Shown here one piece after another: positions 1 to 8,170 of a stretch of 64,000 nucleotides of DNA. Source of the stretch: Caballeronia sp. NK8 (GTDB lineage Bacteria; Pseudomonadota; Gammaproteobacteria; Burkholderiales; Burkholderiaceae). The notes under the pieces were generated by a model. That model searched no databases. It was not told the origin of the DNA and worked only from the letters and a program-made list of their open reading frames with translations. How positions within the stretch are numbered: the stretch's first letter is position 1; the number at the start of each line of letters is the position of its first letter. The position numbers and the translations under genes were made by a program. The DNA is taken from contig NZ_AP024324.1 of NCBI RefSeq assembly GCF_018408855.1, positions 62,001 to 126,000 of the forward strand, written 5' to 3'.

Positions 1-213
1 GAGGAACAGCATCGACGCGAGTTCATCTGACCAGACGAGCGGCGTATGCAGCACATAGCGGCTCGTCACGCCCGCGAGCAGCACGAGGATTTCGGCCACG
101 ACCAGCAACGCAGCCGGAATCTCCACGAGATGGCCGAGCACGGTATCGAGTTTCGCGGCGACACTGCGATGCGGCGCCGGATGCGGAAGCATGATCGTCT
201 GCATGGTCTTCAT
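1..213 (-). CDS. TRAP transporter small membrane subunit (DctQ type), partial
   Basis: The first 71 residues of a membrane protein run off the left edge of the window. After a short basic, Pro/His-rich N-terminus there is a hydrophobic helix at about residues 31-48, then SRYVLHTPLVWSDELASMLF. That R..W.DE pattern is typical of the DctQ small subunit of TRAP transporters. The ATG at 213 overlaps the stop of dctP by four bases (ATGA), which decides the start and shows translational coupling. The large DctM permease should lie beyond the edge, or this may be a DctQM fusion; the window cannot tell. It would work with the adjacent DctP protein in sodium- or proton-driven uptake of an organic acid. 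Confidence 0.85.
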   Translation of the reverse strand, partial: MKTMQTIMLPHPAPHRSVAAKLDTVLGHLVEIPAALLVVAEILVLLAGVTSRYVLHTPLVWSDELASMLFL

Positions 214-1250
214 ACCAGTTTGCCGGTGTACTTCTCGAGCGCGCCCCAGCCTTGTTCGCCGTACTTCGCTTTCCAGTCGGTATAGAAGCTGGTTTTCTTC
301 AGCGCGCTGCGGAAGGCTTCGCGATCCACGTCGACCATGTTGATGCCCTTGGCCTTCAGGTCATCGCGCAAGGACAGGTTCAGCTTCGCGATGTCCGCGC
401 GCTGATTCATGCCGGCGGCCTCGAATTCGCGCGTGACGATCGCGCGCATGTCGGCGGGCAGCTTCTCCCACGCGCGGCGGTTGCCGAGAATCCAGTACGC
501 GTCCCATACGTGCGAGGTCAGGCTGATCGACTTCTGCACTTCGTAGAGCTTCGCCGTCGCGATGATCGGCAGCGGATTTTCCTGACCTTCGACCACGCCC
601 GTCTGCAACGCGGAATACAGTTCGTTGAAGTTGATCGGCGCGGGACCGGCATCGAGCGACTTGAACAGCGACGTGAGCATCGGCGCCTGCGGCACGCGGA
701 TCTTGAAGCCCTTCAGGTCGGCGGGCGTCTTCACGACGCGCGTCGACGAACTCACCTGACGGAAGCCGTTGTCCCAGGGCTTCGATACCGCGATGATCCC
801 CGACTTCTCGATCTGCTGACGGATATAGCCGCCGAGATCGCCGTCCATCGCTTTCCAGACCGTGTCGTAATCCGGAAACGCGAAGCCCGTGTTGACGATG
901 CCAGCGGCGGGCGTCAGCGTCGCGAGAATCGACGAAGCCAGGTTGAAGAACTCGACGCCGCCGCTGCGCACCTGCGAGAGCAGGTCGGTGTCGGAACCGA
1001 GCTGGTTGGCGGGAAAGAGCTTGATATCGACCCGGCCGGCGGTGGCTTCGCGAATCTTGTCGCACGCCTGCTGGCCGCGAATGTTCACCGGATGCGTCGG
1101 GTCCTGTCCGGTCGCGAGCTTGTACGAAAACTCCGCCGCCGATGCGCGGCGCGTCGTGATGGCAAAGAGCGGCGCGGCGGCGGCGATGGTCGCGCCCGCC
1201 TTCAGAAACGTGCGCCGGTCGATGCCGCTGTCCTTCGTGCGAATGGTCAT
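210..1250 (-). CDS. TRAP transporter substrate-binding protein, DctP family
   Basis: A 346-residue periplasmic solute receptor of a TRAP transporter, of normal family length. The N-terminus carries a twin-arginine signal (DRRTFLK, residues 11-17) followed by an Ala-rich hydrophobic stretch ending ASA, so export is probably by Tat. FKIRVPQAPM and FNELYSALQTGVVEGQENP are hallmark DctP segments around the substrate carboxylate site. The start is the ATG at 1250, with GGAGGAG eight bases upstream; an in-frame TTG at 1265 is too early. It is coupled to the DctQ gene downstream and lies in one leftward series with an SDR and a split transketolase. The ligand is unknown; a sugar acid or similar hydroxy acid would suit the enzymes. 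Confidence 0.93.
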   Translation of the reverse strand: MTIRTKDSGIDRRTFLKAGATIAAAAPLFAITTRRASAAEFSYKLATGQDPTHPVNIRGQQACDKIREATAGRVDIKLFPANQLGSDTDLLSQVRSGGVEFFNLASSILATLTPAAGIVNTGFAFPDYDTVWKAMDGDLGGYIRQQIEKSGIIAVSKPWDNGFRQVSSSTRVVKTPADLKGFKIRVPQAPMLTSLFKSLDAGPAPINFNELYSALQTGVVEGQENPLPIIATAKLYEVQKSISLTSHVWDAYWILGNRRAWEKLPADMRAIVTREFEAAGMNQRADIAKLNLSLRDDLKAKGINMVDVDREAFRSALKKTSFYTDWKAKYGEQGWGALEKYTGKLV

Positions 1251-1323
1251 GGTGTGCTCCTCCAACCTGATGATGTCGATATAAGTGTTGTTATCCGATG
1301 TCGCGCCCTGTGCGCGTGAGCGT

Positions 1324-2088
1324 TTATCCGTGGATCAGCATGCCTCCGTTCACGTCGATGACGGCGCCGGTGATGTACGAGGAAATCGGCGCGGATAGAA
1401 ACAGGAACGCGCCCGCGACGTCATCGGGCACGCCGAGACGATTGAGCGGAATGCCCGCGAGAATCTCGACGCGCTTTTCGTCGCTGATCTTGCCCGCGTT
1501 GATATCGGTCTGAATGAGGCCCGGCGTCACGCAGTTCACGCGGATGCCGTCGATGCCGAACTCGCGCGCCATGGCTTTCGCGAGACCGAGCACGCCCGCC
1601 TTCGCAGCGGAATAGTGCGGGCCGCCGAGAATGCCGCCGCCGCGCTGCGCCGACACCGACGACATGCAGCCGATCGATCCGCCGCCGTTGCGCTTCATCA
1701 CCGGCACGACCGCCTGCGACAGATACAGCACGCCGCGCAGGTTCACATCGAGAATGCGGTCCCAGCTCTTGCTGTCGATATCGAGCAGCTTCAACGCCTG
1801 CGTGATGCCCGCGTTGTTGATGAGAATATCGATGGTGCCGAGGTCCGCGACGATGCTGTCGACGGCGGCGCCGCAGGCGGCGCGGTCGGTCACGTCGCAT
1901 ACATAGCCGCGATGTTCCGGGCCGATGCTGCTGGCGGCTTCGCGCGCGGCGGCGGCATCGAGATCGAGAATGACGACCTTGGCGCCGTGCTTCGCGAACA
2001 TGCGCGCCGTCGCCATGCCGATCCCGCGCGGCGATGCCGCTCCGGAGATGACGGCGACCTTGCCTTCGAGAAGACGCGACTCTGACAT
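1324..2088 (-). CDS. SDR family NAD(P)-dependent oxidoreductase
   Basis: A 254-residue classical short-chain dehydrogenase. The Rossmann motif at residues 15-24 reads SGAASPRGIG, a variant with two extra residues. NNAG, a serine-rich SSVSAQ and YSAAK (catalytic Tyr and Lys) follow in the normal order, and the C-terminus GAVIDVNGG is typical of FabG-like enzymes. The ATG at 2088 has AGGAG upstream. It sits between the transketolase pair and the TRAP binding protein, so it probably oxidises or reduces a polyol, keto-sugar or hydroxy acid imported by that transporter. Specificity cannot be read from the sequence. Confidence 0.92.
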   Translation of the reverse strand: MSESRLLEGKVAVISGAASPRGIGMATARMFAKHGAKVVILDLDAAAAREAASSIGPEHRGYVCDVTDRAACGAAVDSIVADLGTIDILINNAGITQALKLLDIDSKSWDRILDVNLRGVLYLSQAVVPVMKRNGGGSIGCMSSVSAQRGGGILGGPHYSAAKAGVLGLAKAMAREFGIDGIRVNCVTPGLIQTDINAGKISDEKRVEILAGIPLNRLGVPDDVAGAFLFLSAPISSYITGAVIDVNGGMLIHG

Positions 2089-2126
2089 GATGGGATGCTC
2101 CTGATAGGGGTGAGGTGAATGAAGGC

Positions 2127-3110
2127 TCAGTTCAGCCAGCCTTTGATGGTGTTGCACATCGCTTCGGTGGAAATGCCGTAGCGATCGTGCAGCGTCGGTA
2201 GCGCGCCCGCGTCGAGGAACGCGTCGGGCAGGGCGATCTGGCGGAAGGCAGGCGTGACGCCCGCGCCGAGCAGCGTGCGCGCGACGGCTTCGCCCAGTCC
2301 GCCGATCGTCGTATGGTTCTCCGCGACGACGACCATGCGGCCCGTGCGCTTCGCTTCGCGCAGGATGGTCGCGGTGTCGAGCGGCTTGATGGTCGGCACG
2401 TGAAGGACGGCGACATCGACGCTGTCTTCGCGCAGGGCCTTCGCGGCTTCGAGCGAACGCATCGTCATGATGCCGGTCGAGATCAGCAGCACGTCGTTGC
2501 CGCCGCGCAGAAGTTTGGCCTTGCCGAGTTCGAACTGATAGCCGTATTCGTCGAGCACGGCGGGCACGTTGCCGCGCAACAGGCGCGCATAGACCGGACC
2601 TTTGTGCGCGGCGATGGCCGGCACCATCTGTTCGATGTCGAGCGCATCGCACGGATCGATCACGGTCATGTTCGGCATCGCGCGCATCAGCGCGAGGTCT
2701 TCGGCGGCCTGATGGCTCGGGCCGTAGCCCGTCGTCAAACCAGGCAGCGCGGCGACGATCTTCACATCGAGATTGTCTTCCGCGATGGTCTGATGGATGA
2801 AGTCATACGCGCGGCGCGTCGCGAACACGGCATAGGTCGTGACGAACGGCTGCGCGCCTTCGTGCGCCATGCCCGCCGCCGCGCCCATCAACAGTTGCTC
2901 GGCCATGCCCATCTGGTAATAGCGCTCGGGAAAGGCCTGCGCAAAGATATGCAGGTCCGTGTATTTGCCGAGGTCGGCCGTCATGCCGACGATGTTCGTA
3001 TTCGTGCGCGCCAGCTCGGCAAGCGCGTGGCCGAAGGGCGCGGAACGCGTGAGCTGTCCTTCGCTCGCGATCGACGCGATCATCGCGGAGGTTTTCAATC
3101 GCGTGTTCAT
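2127..3110 (-). CDS. Transketolase C-terminal half (pyrimidine-binding and C domains)
   Basis: A 327-residue protein equal to the Pyr and C-terminal domains of transketolase. YYQMGMAEQLLMGAAAGMA contains the conserved Glu (about residue 71) that activates the thiamine ring, and GPSHQAAEDLALMRAMPNM is the usual transketolase/DXPS segment. The C-terminal domain carries VVVAENHTTIGGLGEAVA. Its ATG at 3110 overlaps the stop of the upstream half by four bases, so the two chains are made together and almost certainly form one enzyme. Split transketolases with TRAP or ABC transporters serve specialised sugar pathways (for example apulose-4-phosphate or sulfo-sugar transketolases); which applies here is unknown. 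Confidence 0.93.
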   Translation of the reverse strand: MNTRLKTSAMIASIASEGQLTRSAPFGHALAELARTNTNIVGMTADLGKYTDLHIFAQAFPERYYQMGMAEQLLMGAAAGMAHEGAQPFVTTYAVFATRRAYDFIHQTIAEDNLDVKIVAALPGLTTGYGPSHQAAEDLALMRAMPNMTVIDPCDALDIEQMVPAIAAHKGPVYARLLRGNVPAVLDEYGYQFELGKAKLLRGGNDVLLISTGIMTMRSLEAAKALREDSVDVAVLHVPTIKPLDTATILREAKRTGRMVVVAENHTTIGGLGEAVARTLLGAGVTPAFRQIALPDAFLDAGALPTLHDRYGISTEAMCNTIKGWLN

Positions 3111-3940
3111 GCGCGTCTCCCTTGTTCGAGCGCTTCGAGCGCGAGCTTCCATTCGTGCGGATCCACGCGGATGAAGTGGTTTTTCTCCCGCTCTTCGAGA
3201 AACGGCACGCCGCAGCCCATCTTCGTATCGCACACGATGATGCGGGGCTTCGCGTCCTTCAGCGTGCGCGCGGTGTCGAAGGCCGCCTTCACCGCGCCGA
3301 TGTCATTGCCGTCGATGCGCTGCGTGTGCCAGCCGAACGCTTCGAGCTTGTCGACGAGCGGCTCGAAGGCCATGATCTGCGTCGACGGGCCATCGGCCTG
3401 CTGGTTGTTCACATCGACGATGGCGATGAGGTTGTCGAGCTTCCAGTGCGCCGCGGACATCAGCCCTTCCCAGATCGCGCCTTCGTCGAGTTCGCCATCG
3501 GAGAAGAGCGTGTAGACGAAGGACTTCGAGCCTTTGCGCTTCAGGCCGAGGCATCGTCCGACGGCGATCGTCAGGCCTTGCCCGAGCGAGCCGCCCGACA
3601 TCTCCATGCCGGGCGTGTAGCTGGCCATGCCGGACATCGGCAGGCGGCTGTCGTCGCTGCCGTAGGTTTCGAGTTCGTCGGCGGGCAGCACGCCCGCTTC
3701 GAAGAGCGCCGCATACAGCGCGATCGCGTAGTGACCGTTGGAGAGCAGGAAGCGGTCGCGCGCTTCCCACTCGGGGTCTTCCGGGCGATGGTTCATCGCG
3801 CCGAAATAAGCGACGGCCAGTACGTCGGCGATATCGAGCGCCTGGCCGATATAACCCTGACCCTGCACTTCGCCCATCAGAAGCGCGTTGCGGCGAATGC
3901 GATACGCATGCTCCGCGAGTTGCGCGATGTCGTTGTTCAC
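3107..3940 (-). CDS. Transketolase N-terminal half (thiamine diphosphate-binding)
   Basis: A 277-residue protein equal to the diphosphate-binding domain of transketolase. SNGHYAIALYAALFEAG (about 67-83), GGSLGQGL (116-123) and SDGELDEGAIWEG (147-159) mark the ThDP and Mg2+ site; the usual GDG is SDG here, as in many split enzymes. The start is GTG at 3940 with GGAGAC seven bases upstream; no ATG fits. It is the first gene of the leftward series, divergent from a LysR gene across about 155 bases, which suggests control by that regulator. It should transfer a two-carbon ketol unit together with the C-terminal half. Confidence 0.93.
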   Translation of the reverse strand: MNNDIAQLAEHAYRIRRNALLMGEVQGQGYIGQALDIADVLAVAYFGAMNHRPEDPEWEARDRFLLSNGHYAIALYAALFEAGVLPADELETYGSDDSRLPMSGMASYTPGMEMSGGSLGQGLTIAVGRCLGLKRKGSKSFVYTLFSDGELDEGAIWEGLMSAAHWKLDNLIAIVDVNNQQADGPSTQIMAFEPLVDKLEAFGWHTQRIDGNDIGAVKAAFDTARTLKDAKPRIIVCDTKMGCGVPFLEEREKNHFIRVDPHEWKLALEALEQGRRA

Positions 3941-3977
3941 GCTTTTGTCTCCATCGTTTTTATGTTGGCGCGCTGCT

Positions 3978-3988
3978 CAGGGTTATCC
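3978..3988 (+). promoter_or_regulatory. Candidate operator element CAGGGTTATCC
   Basis: This 11-mer lies in the divergent region between the split transketolase operon and the LysR gene at 4096. Its exact reverse complement occurs at 36541-36551, in another LysR-divergent region, and a related inverted pair lies before mdcA at 12752-12788. Position and recurrence suggest a regulator or promoter element; the protein that binds it is unknown. Confidence 0.3.
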
Positions 3989-4095
3989 CTCGAATCGAGC
4001 ACGTTGCCGGTAGATAGAAGCGTATTCGCGTGCGCTCACGCGCTCAAACGAATTAAAGTGGCGTATCGTTGAATTCAATTCACTCGAATACTGCA

Positions 4096-4983
4096 ATGCA
4101 CAATCGCGTCACACTCAAGTCCATACAGGCCTTCGAGGCGGCCGCGCGGCTCTCGTCCTTCGCGCTTGCAGCAGACGAACTGTTCGTGACGCCCTCGGCG
4201 GTCAGCCATCAGATCAAGCTGCTGGAAGAGCAGTTGAGCGTGCGGCTGTTTCATCGCGTGCACCGCGCCGTGATCCTCACGGACAGCGGCCGGCAATATG
4301 CGGAAGAGATCGCGGCGGCGTTCGCGCGCATCGAGAAGGCGACGCGCGATATCGGCCGCGTCGCGAAGAGCGACATCCTCACCGTGCATTCGACGCCGAG
4401 CTTCGCGACGCAATGGCTGATGCCGCGCCTCGCGCGGTTCTCCGCGCAGAATCCGGATATCGATCTGCGCCTGAATGCATCGAACGATCCGGTGGACCTG
4501 ACGCGCGCATCGGTCGATATCGATCTGCGCTATGGCGCGCGCAAGCTGCAGCCGGCGGGCACGCTGGTGCTCGATCTGCCGTCCGAGACGATCGTGCCGC
4601 TGTGTTCGCCCAAGCTGATGGAAGGCCCGCATCCGATTCGCGCGGTCGCGGACCTGAAGCATCACACGCTGATCCACAGTGAGAACTGCCTGGTCGGGTG
4701 GCGCGACTGGATGCGCCTGCATCGAAAGACGCCGCTGGATATTTCGCGCGGACCGCGCTTCGATCGCTCGTTCATGGCGATCAGCGCGGCGGCCGATGGC
4801 GTCGGCGTGTGTCTGGAAAGCCTGCTGCTCGTGCAGCGCGAACTCGATACCGGCAGGCTCGTCGCGCCGTTCGGTCTGGACGGGCTGCGTGTGAATGGCT
4901 ACACGCTGAATCTGCTCAAGTCGTCGGTGGATTTGCCCAAGGTGAAGAGTTTTCAGGACTGGCTGTTCGAAGAACTCGGCTGA
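4096..4983 (+). CDS. LysR-family transcriptional regulator (GcvA-like)
   Basis: A 295-residue LysR regulator. The N-terminal winged helix-turn-helix covers about residues 8-66 (LSSFALAADELFVTPSAVSHQIKLLE written in two parts: LSSFALAADELF and VTPSAVSHQIKLLE), then FHRVHRAVILTDSG, which resembles the GcvA/AmpR group. The rest is a periplasmic-binding-like effector domain. ATG at 4096 gives the usual N-terminal length; an in-frame TTG at 4069 is less likely. It is divergent from the transketolase-SDR-TRAP operon, the standard arrangement for a LysR activator of its neighbour. The effector is probably a pathway substrate. Confidence 0.9.
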   Translation: MHNRVTLKSIQAFEAAARLSSFALAADELFVTPSAVSHQIKLLEEQLSVRLFHRVHRAVILTDSGRQYAEEIAAAFARIEKATRDIGRVAKSDILTVHSTPSFATQWLMPRLARFSAQNPDIDLRLNASNDPVDLTRASVDIDLRYGARKLQPAGTLVLDLPSETIVPLCSPKLMEGPHPIRAVADLKHHTLIHSENCLVGWRDWMRLHRKTPLDISRGPRFDRSFMAISAAADGVGVCLESLLLVQRELDTGRLVAPFGLDGLRVNGYTLNLLKSSVDLPKVKSFQDWLFEELG

Positions 4984-5065
4984 CGATGCCTTGAGGGATA
5001 AACGCTATTCGTCCGACCGCGCGGCGAGGCGATAATCAGGCATCTGAAAGCATTCTTGAGCCGAC

Positions 5066-5980
5066 ATGCGCGACCGAATCGACGATGAGATCACCTTCCG
5101 CAAGCTCGAAGTCCTGCTCGCCTTCATGGAGACCGGCAATCTGGCGAAGGCGGCCGAGGCGCTGAACGTGAGCACGGTCAGCGTGCATCGCGCGCTGCAC
5201 TCGCTCGAACAAGGCGTGCGATGCGCGCTGTTTCGCCATGAGGGCCGCAATCTCCGCTCGACCGAAGCGGCGCAGATGCTCGCCGATGTCGCGCAAGAGG
5301 TGATGACGCTGATGTCCGACGGCATTCGTGCGACACGCGAAGCCGCGGGCTACTCGTCGGACCGTCTGAAGATCGGCTCGCTGTATTCGCTGACCATCAA
5401 GACCGTGCCGGGCATCGTCGTCGATATCAAGGTGCGCAGGCCGACGCTTCAGGTCGAACTGGTGCTCGGACCGAACGTCGAACTGGTCGACAAACTGAAG
5501 CGAAGCGAAATCGACGCGGCGCTGATGGCCGTGCCCGATGCCGATCCGGAAATCGAATCCATCCCGCTGTTCGAAGACGACATTTTCTTCGCCGCGCCGG
5601 CCGGCTCGATTTACGCGAATCAGGAAGCCGTCGACCTGCGGGACTGCCGCGACGAAACGTTCGTGTCGCTCGGCGAAGGCTTCGCGACGTATCACGGTTT
5701 CGTGGAAGCGTTTCGCGTCGCGGACTTCACGCCGAACGTGACGATGCGAACCGGCGATATCTTCTCGCTGATGAATCTGGTGAGCGGCGGCGTCGGTTAT
5801 ACGCTGCTGCCGGGGCGCGTGCGCGGCGTGTTCGGCGACAAGGTGCAGTTCATTCCGCTCAAGCCGCAATATCTGATGCGCCAGACGATCGGCGTCAGTT
5901 TCCTGCGCGCGCGCGAGCGCGACCCGAACCTGCTCGCGCTGATGGCGGTCTGCCGTCTGCGCACGAGAAGCGCTGGCTGA
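5066..5980 (+). CDS. mdcR: LysR-family regulator, probable malonate regulator MdcR
   Basis: A 304-residue LysR regulator. The N-terminus MRDRIDDEITFRKLEVLLAF and HTH ALNVSTVSVHRALHSLE resemble the MdcR/MauR-type regulators found with malonate decarboxylase genes; note the atypical VSVHRAL in place of SAVSRQI. The C-terminal effector domain ends near residue 290. It is convergent with mdcH, with four bases between the two stops, so it does not share an intergenic operator with the mdc promoter some 7 kb away. The name rests on family resemblance and location. It would activate the mdc operon in the presence of malonate or malonyl intermediates. Confidence 0.82.
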   Translation: MRDRIDDEITFRKLEVLLAFMETGNLAKAAEALNVSTVSVHRALHSLEQGVRCALFRHEGRNLRSTEAAQMLADVAQEVMTLMSDGIRATREAAGYSSDRLKIGSLYSLTIKTVPGIVVDIKVRRPTLQVELVLGPNVELVDKLKRSEIDAALMAVPDADPEIESIPLFEDDIFFAAPAGSIYANQEAVDLRDCRDETFVSLGEGFATYHGFVEAFRVADFTPNVTMRTGDIFSLMNLVSGGVGYTLLPGRVRGVFGDKVQFIPLKPQYLMRQTIGVSFLRARERDPNLLALMAVCRLRTRSAG

Positions 5981-5984
5981 CGTT

Positions 5985-6914
5985 TCAGCGTTCGTCGCGC
6001 GTCCGTTCGCGGTCGATGAGCGCGCCGAGATCGGGCAGCGAGGTTTCGCTGCAACTTACCGCGACGCCTTCCGCGAAGATCGAACCGGCCATCCGCGTCA
6101 GGACGTTCGCCGGCGGCATCTCGATCGCGAGGCGCGCGCCGCGTTCCCACGCGAGTCGCATCGTGTCGTGCCAGCGCACCTGTCGCGCCATGTTGCCGGC
6201 CAGATCGGCGGCGATGCGCGCGCCGTCGAAAAGCGGCCGCGCGGCGCTGGCGCTCAGATAGACGATGCGCGGCGTGCGCACATCGACCGCGCTGAAGGCA
6301 TCGGCGAGCGCGGCGGCGGGTGCATCGAGCAGGGCGCAGTGCGACGGCACAGCGACATCGAGACGCTCGCAGCGTTGCGCACCGTGGTCGCTTGCGAGCG
6401 CCGCGAGACGATGCATCGCGGCGTCGCTGCCCGCGACGACCATCTGTGTGTCCGTGTTGACGTTGGCGAGAAAGACCTCGTCACTCACTTGCGCGATCAG
6501 CCGTTCGAGCGCTCGCTGCGTCATGCCGACGATCGCCGTCATGCCGTAGCCGGCGGGATAGGCGCGCTCCATCGACTGGCCGCGCAAGGCGACGAGTCTG
6601 ATGGCGTCGGCGTACGCGAGCGCGCCCGCGACGACGGCGGCGGGATACGCGCCGACCGAGAGCCCCGACACCATGTCGGGCTCATGGCCGTGCGCCCGCA
6701 TGACGCGCGCCTGAGCGACGCCCGCGATCAACAGGCAAAGCTGCACCGCGACCGTGGAGCGAAGCGATGCCGCGTCGTCGATGGACTTCACGTCGTAGCC
6801 GAGCACCTCGCTGGCTTCGTCGAGCGTGCGCGCGGCTTCTTCGTGCGGCGGCAGCGCGTGCAGCATGCCGGCGCGCTGCGAGCCCTGGCCGGGAAAGGTG
6901 AACAGCACGCTCAT
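5985..6914 (-). CDS. mdcH: Malonate decarboxylase epsilon subunit (malonyl-CoA:ACP transacylase)
   Basis: A 309-residue member of the FabD-like acyltransferase family. The N-terminus VLFTFPGQGSQRAGML holds the GQGSQ motif and GLSVGAYPA holds the nucleophilic serine of GxSxG; AVPSHCALLDAPA supplies the catalytic His segment. In malonate decarboxylase, MdcH charges the acyl carrier subunit with malonyl from malonyl-CoA to start the cycle. ATG at 6914 has GGGGAGA about nine bases upstream. It is the last gene of the leftward operon, just after madM, rather than following mdcE and mdcG as in some other bacteria. Confidence 0.93.
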   Translation of the reverse strand: MSVLFTFPGQGSQRAGMLHALPPHEEAARTLDEASEVLGYDVKSIDDAASLRSTVAVQLCLLIAGVAQARVMRAHGHEPDMVSGLSVGAYPAAVVAGALAYADAIRLVALRGQSMERAYPAGYGMTAIVGMTQRALERLIAQVSDEVFLANVNTDTQMVVAGSDAAMHRLAALASDHGAQRCERLDVAVPSHCALLDAPAAALADAFSAVDVRTPRIVYLSASAARPLFDGARIAADLAGNMARQVRWHDTMRLAWERGARLAIEMPPANVLTRMAGSIFAEGVAVSCSETSLPDLGALIDRERTRDER

Positions 6915-6936
6915 GATGCCGCGTCTCCCCGGCGCA

Positions 6937-7704
6937 TCACGCGCCCATCAGCGCTTTCGTCGCGAAGAACAGCAGCGACGGTCCGAGCAGGCAGCCGACG
7001 CCCGTATGGAAGGTCGCGATCAGCGCGCCGTAGGGAACCAGCCGCCGGTCGGTGGCGGCCAGCCCCGCGCTGACGCCGCTCACCGTGCCGGCGAGGCCGC
7101 CGAAGATCATCGCGGAGCGCGGCGTCTTCAGTCCCATGAAGCCCGCCGCGATCGGCGTGCCGATCATCACGATGATCGCCTTGATGAGGCCCGTCGCGAT
7201 GCTGAGCGCGATGACATCCGAGCTCGCGCCGATCGCCGCGCCCGTCACCGGACCGACGATATACGTCACCGCGCCCGCGCCGATGGTCGTCATGCTGACC
7301 GCGTCGGTATAGCCGAACGCATGCGCGATGCTCGCGCCGACGATGAACGGCAGCACCGTCCCGAGCAGCAGCGACACCACGCCGATCAGCCCCGCCTTGC
7401 GCGCTTCGGTCGCCTGCACTTCGAACGCGGTCGCGACGATGGCGAAGTCGCGCAGCATCGCACCGCCCATCAGGCCGACGCCGGTAAAGAGCGGCAGGTC
7501 CGCGAGACCCTTTTGTCCGCCGGTGAACGCGCCGCCGAAGTAGGCGAGCACGAGGCCGATCACGATGGCGATCGCCGAGCCGTGCACGCGCCCGAAGGTC
7601 AGCTTGCGCGAGATCAGCGACGACACCCACATGATGAGGCCCACGAGGAAGAACGCGGTGACGAGGCCGTTCTGGATCAAAATCTTGTCGAGCATATGCA
7701 GCAT
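6937..7704 (-). CDS. madM: Malonate transporter subunit MadM
   Basis: A 255-residue integral membrane protein with about seven to eight hydrophobic helices. It starts MLHMLDKILIQNGLVTAFF and includes GLMGGAMLRDFAIVATAFE and MIFGGLAGTVSGVSAGLAA, as in the MadM family. MadL and MadM together form a sodium- or proton-coupled malonate permease. ATG at 7704 has AGGAGA upstream; longer upstream extensions in this frame are not coding-like. It lies 14 bases after madL and 22 bases before mdcH, inside the malonate operon. Confidence 0.93.
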   Translation of the reverse strand: MLHMLDKILIQNGLVTAFFLVGLIMWVSSLISRKLTFGRVHGSAIAIVIGLVLAYFGGAFTGGQKGLADLPLFTGVGLMGGAMLRDFAIVATAFEVQATEARKAGLIGVVSLLLGTVLPFIVGASIAHAFGYTDAVSMTTIGAGAVTYIVGPVTGAAIGASSDVIALSIATGLIKAIIVMIGTPIAAGFMGLKTPRSAMIFGGLAGTVSGVSAGLAATDRRLVPYGALIATFHTGVGCLLGPSLLFFATKALMGA

Positions 7705-7718
7705 GACTGTCTCCTGAT

Positions 7719-8114
7719 TCAGATTTCTTCGAGGTGCGGGGCATTCACGAACGACGTGCTGTCGCGGCCGGTGCGTGACAGCACGGCGATGCAGCCCGCG
7801 CAGAGCGCAGCAGCCCCCAGCGCCGAGAGCAGCGCGACGGGGCCGCCCTTCAGCGCGGCGACGACGTTCTGATTCGCCGCCATCGCGACGACCACGGGGA
7901 TGTACATCGCGCCCCAGAAGCCCACGCCCGCTTCGGTTTCCTTCGGCAGCCAGCCCTTGCCGTGCAGATAGAGGCGCAGGAAGATCAGCAGCAGCATCGC
8001 GATGCCGACGCCGCCGACATTCGTCTTCACGCCGATCGCGACGCCGAGCAGGTCGCCGAGAAATAGCCCCGCCAGATGGCAGAACGCGAGCAAAGCGGTT
8101 CCGTAGATGATCAT
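7719..8114 (-). CDS. madL: Malonate transporter subunit MadL
   Basis: A 131-residue membrane protein with about four helices. It starts MIIYGTALLAFCHLAGLFLG, and carries GVKTNVGGVGIAMLLLI and FWGAMYIPVVVAMAANQNV, all characteristic of MadL. It pairs with MadM to import malonate. ATG at 8114 has AAGGAGA seven bases upstream. Fifty-six bases separate it from the stop of mdcE; that gap is too short to hold mdcG. Confidence 0.94.
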   Translation of the reverse strand: MIIYGTALLAFCHLAGLFLGDLLGVAIGVKTNVGGVGIAMLLLIFLRLYLHGKGWLPKETEAGVGFWGAMYIPVVVAMAANQNVVAALKGGPVALLSALGAAALCAGCIAVLSRTGRDSTSFVNAPHLEEI

Positions 8115-8170
8115 TTCGTGTCTCCTTGATTGAATTTATTTGGCTTCTGACGAGCCGGCATGAAACAGGA

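Noticed and set aside
252..1319. 355-residue open frame opposite dctP
   Set aside because: Antisense shadow of the DctP gene; repetitive Arg/Gly/Val composition and no domain.
8115..8170. Possible remnant of mdcG between mdcE and madL
   Set aside because: Only 56 bases; no MdcG-like residues in any frame.
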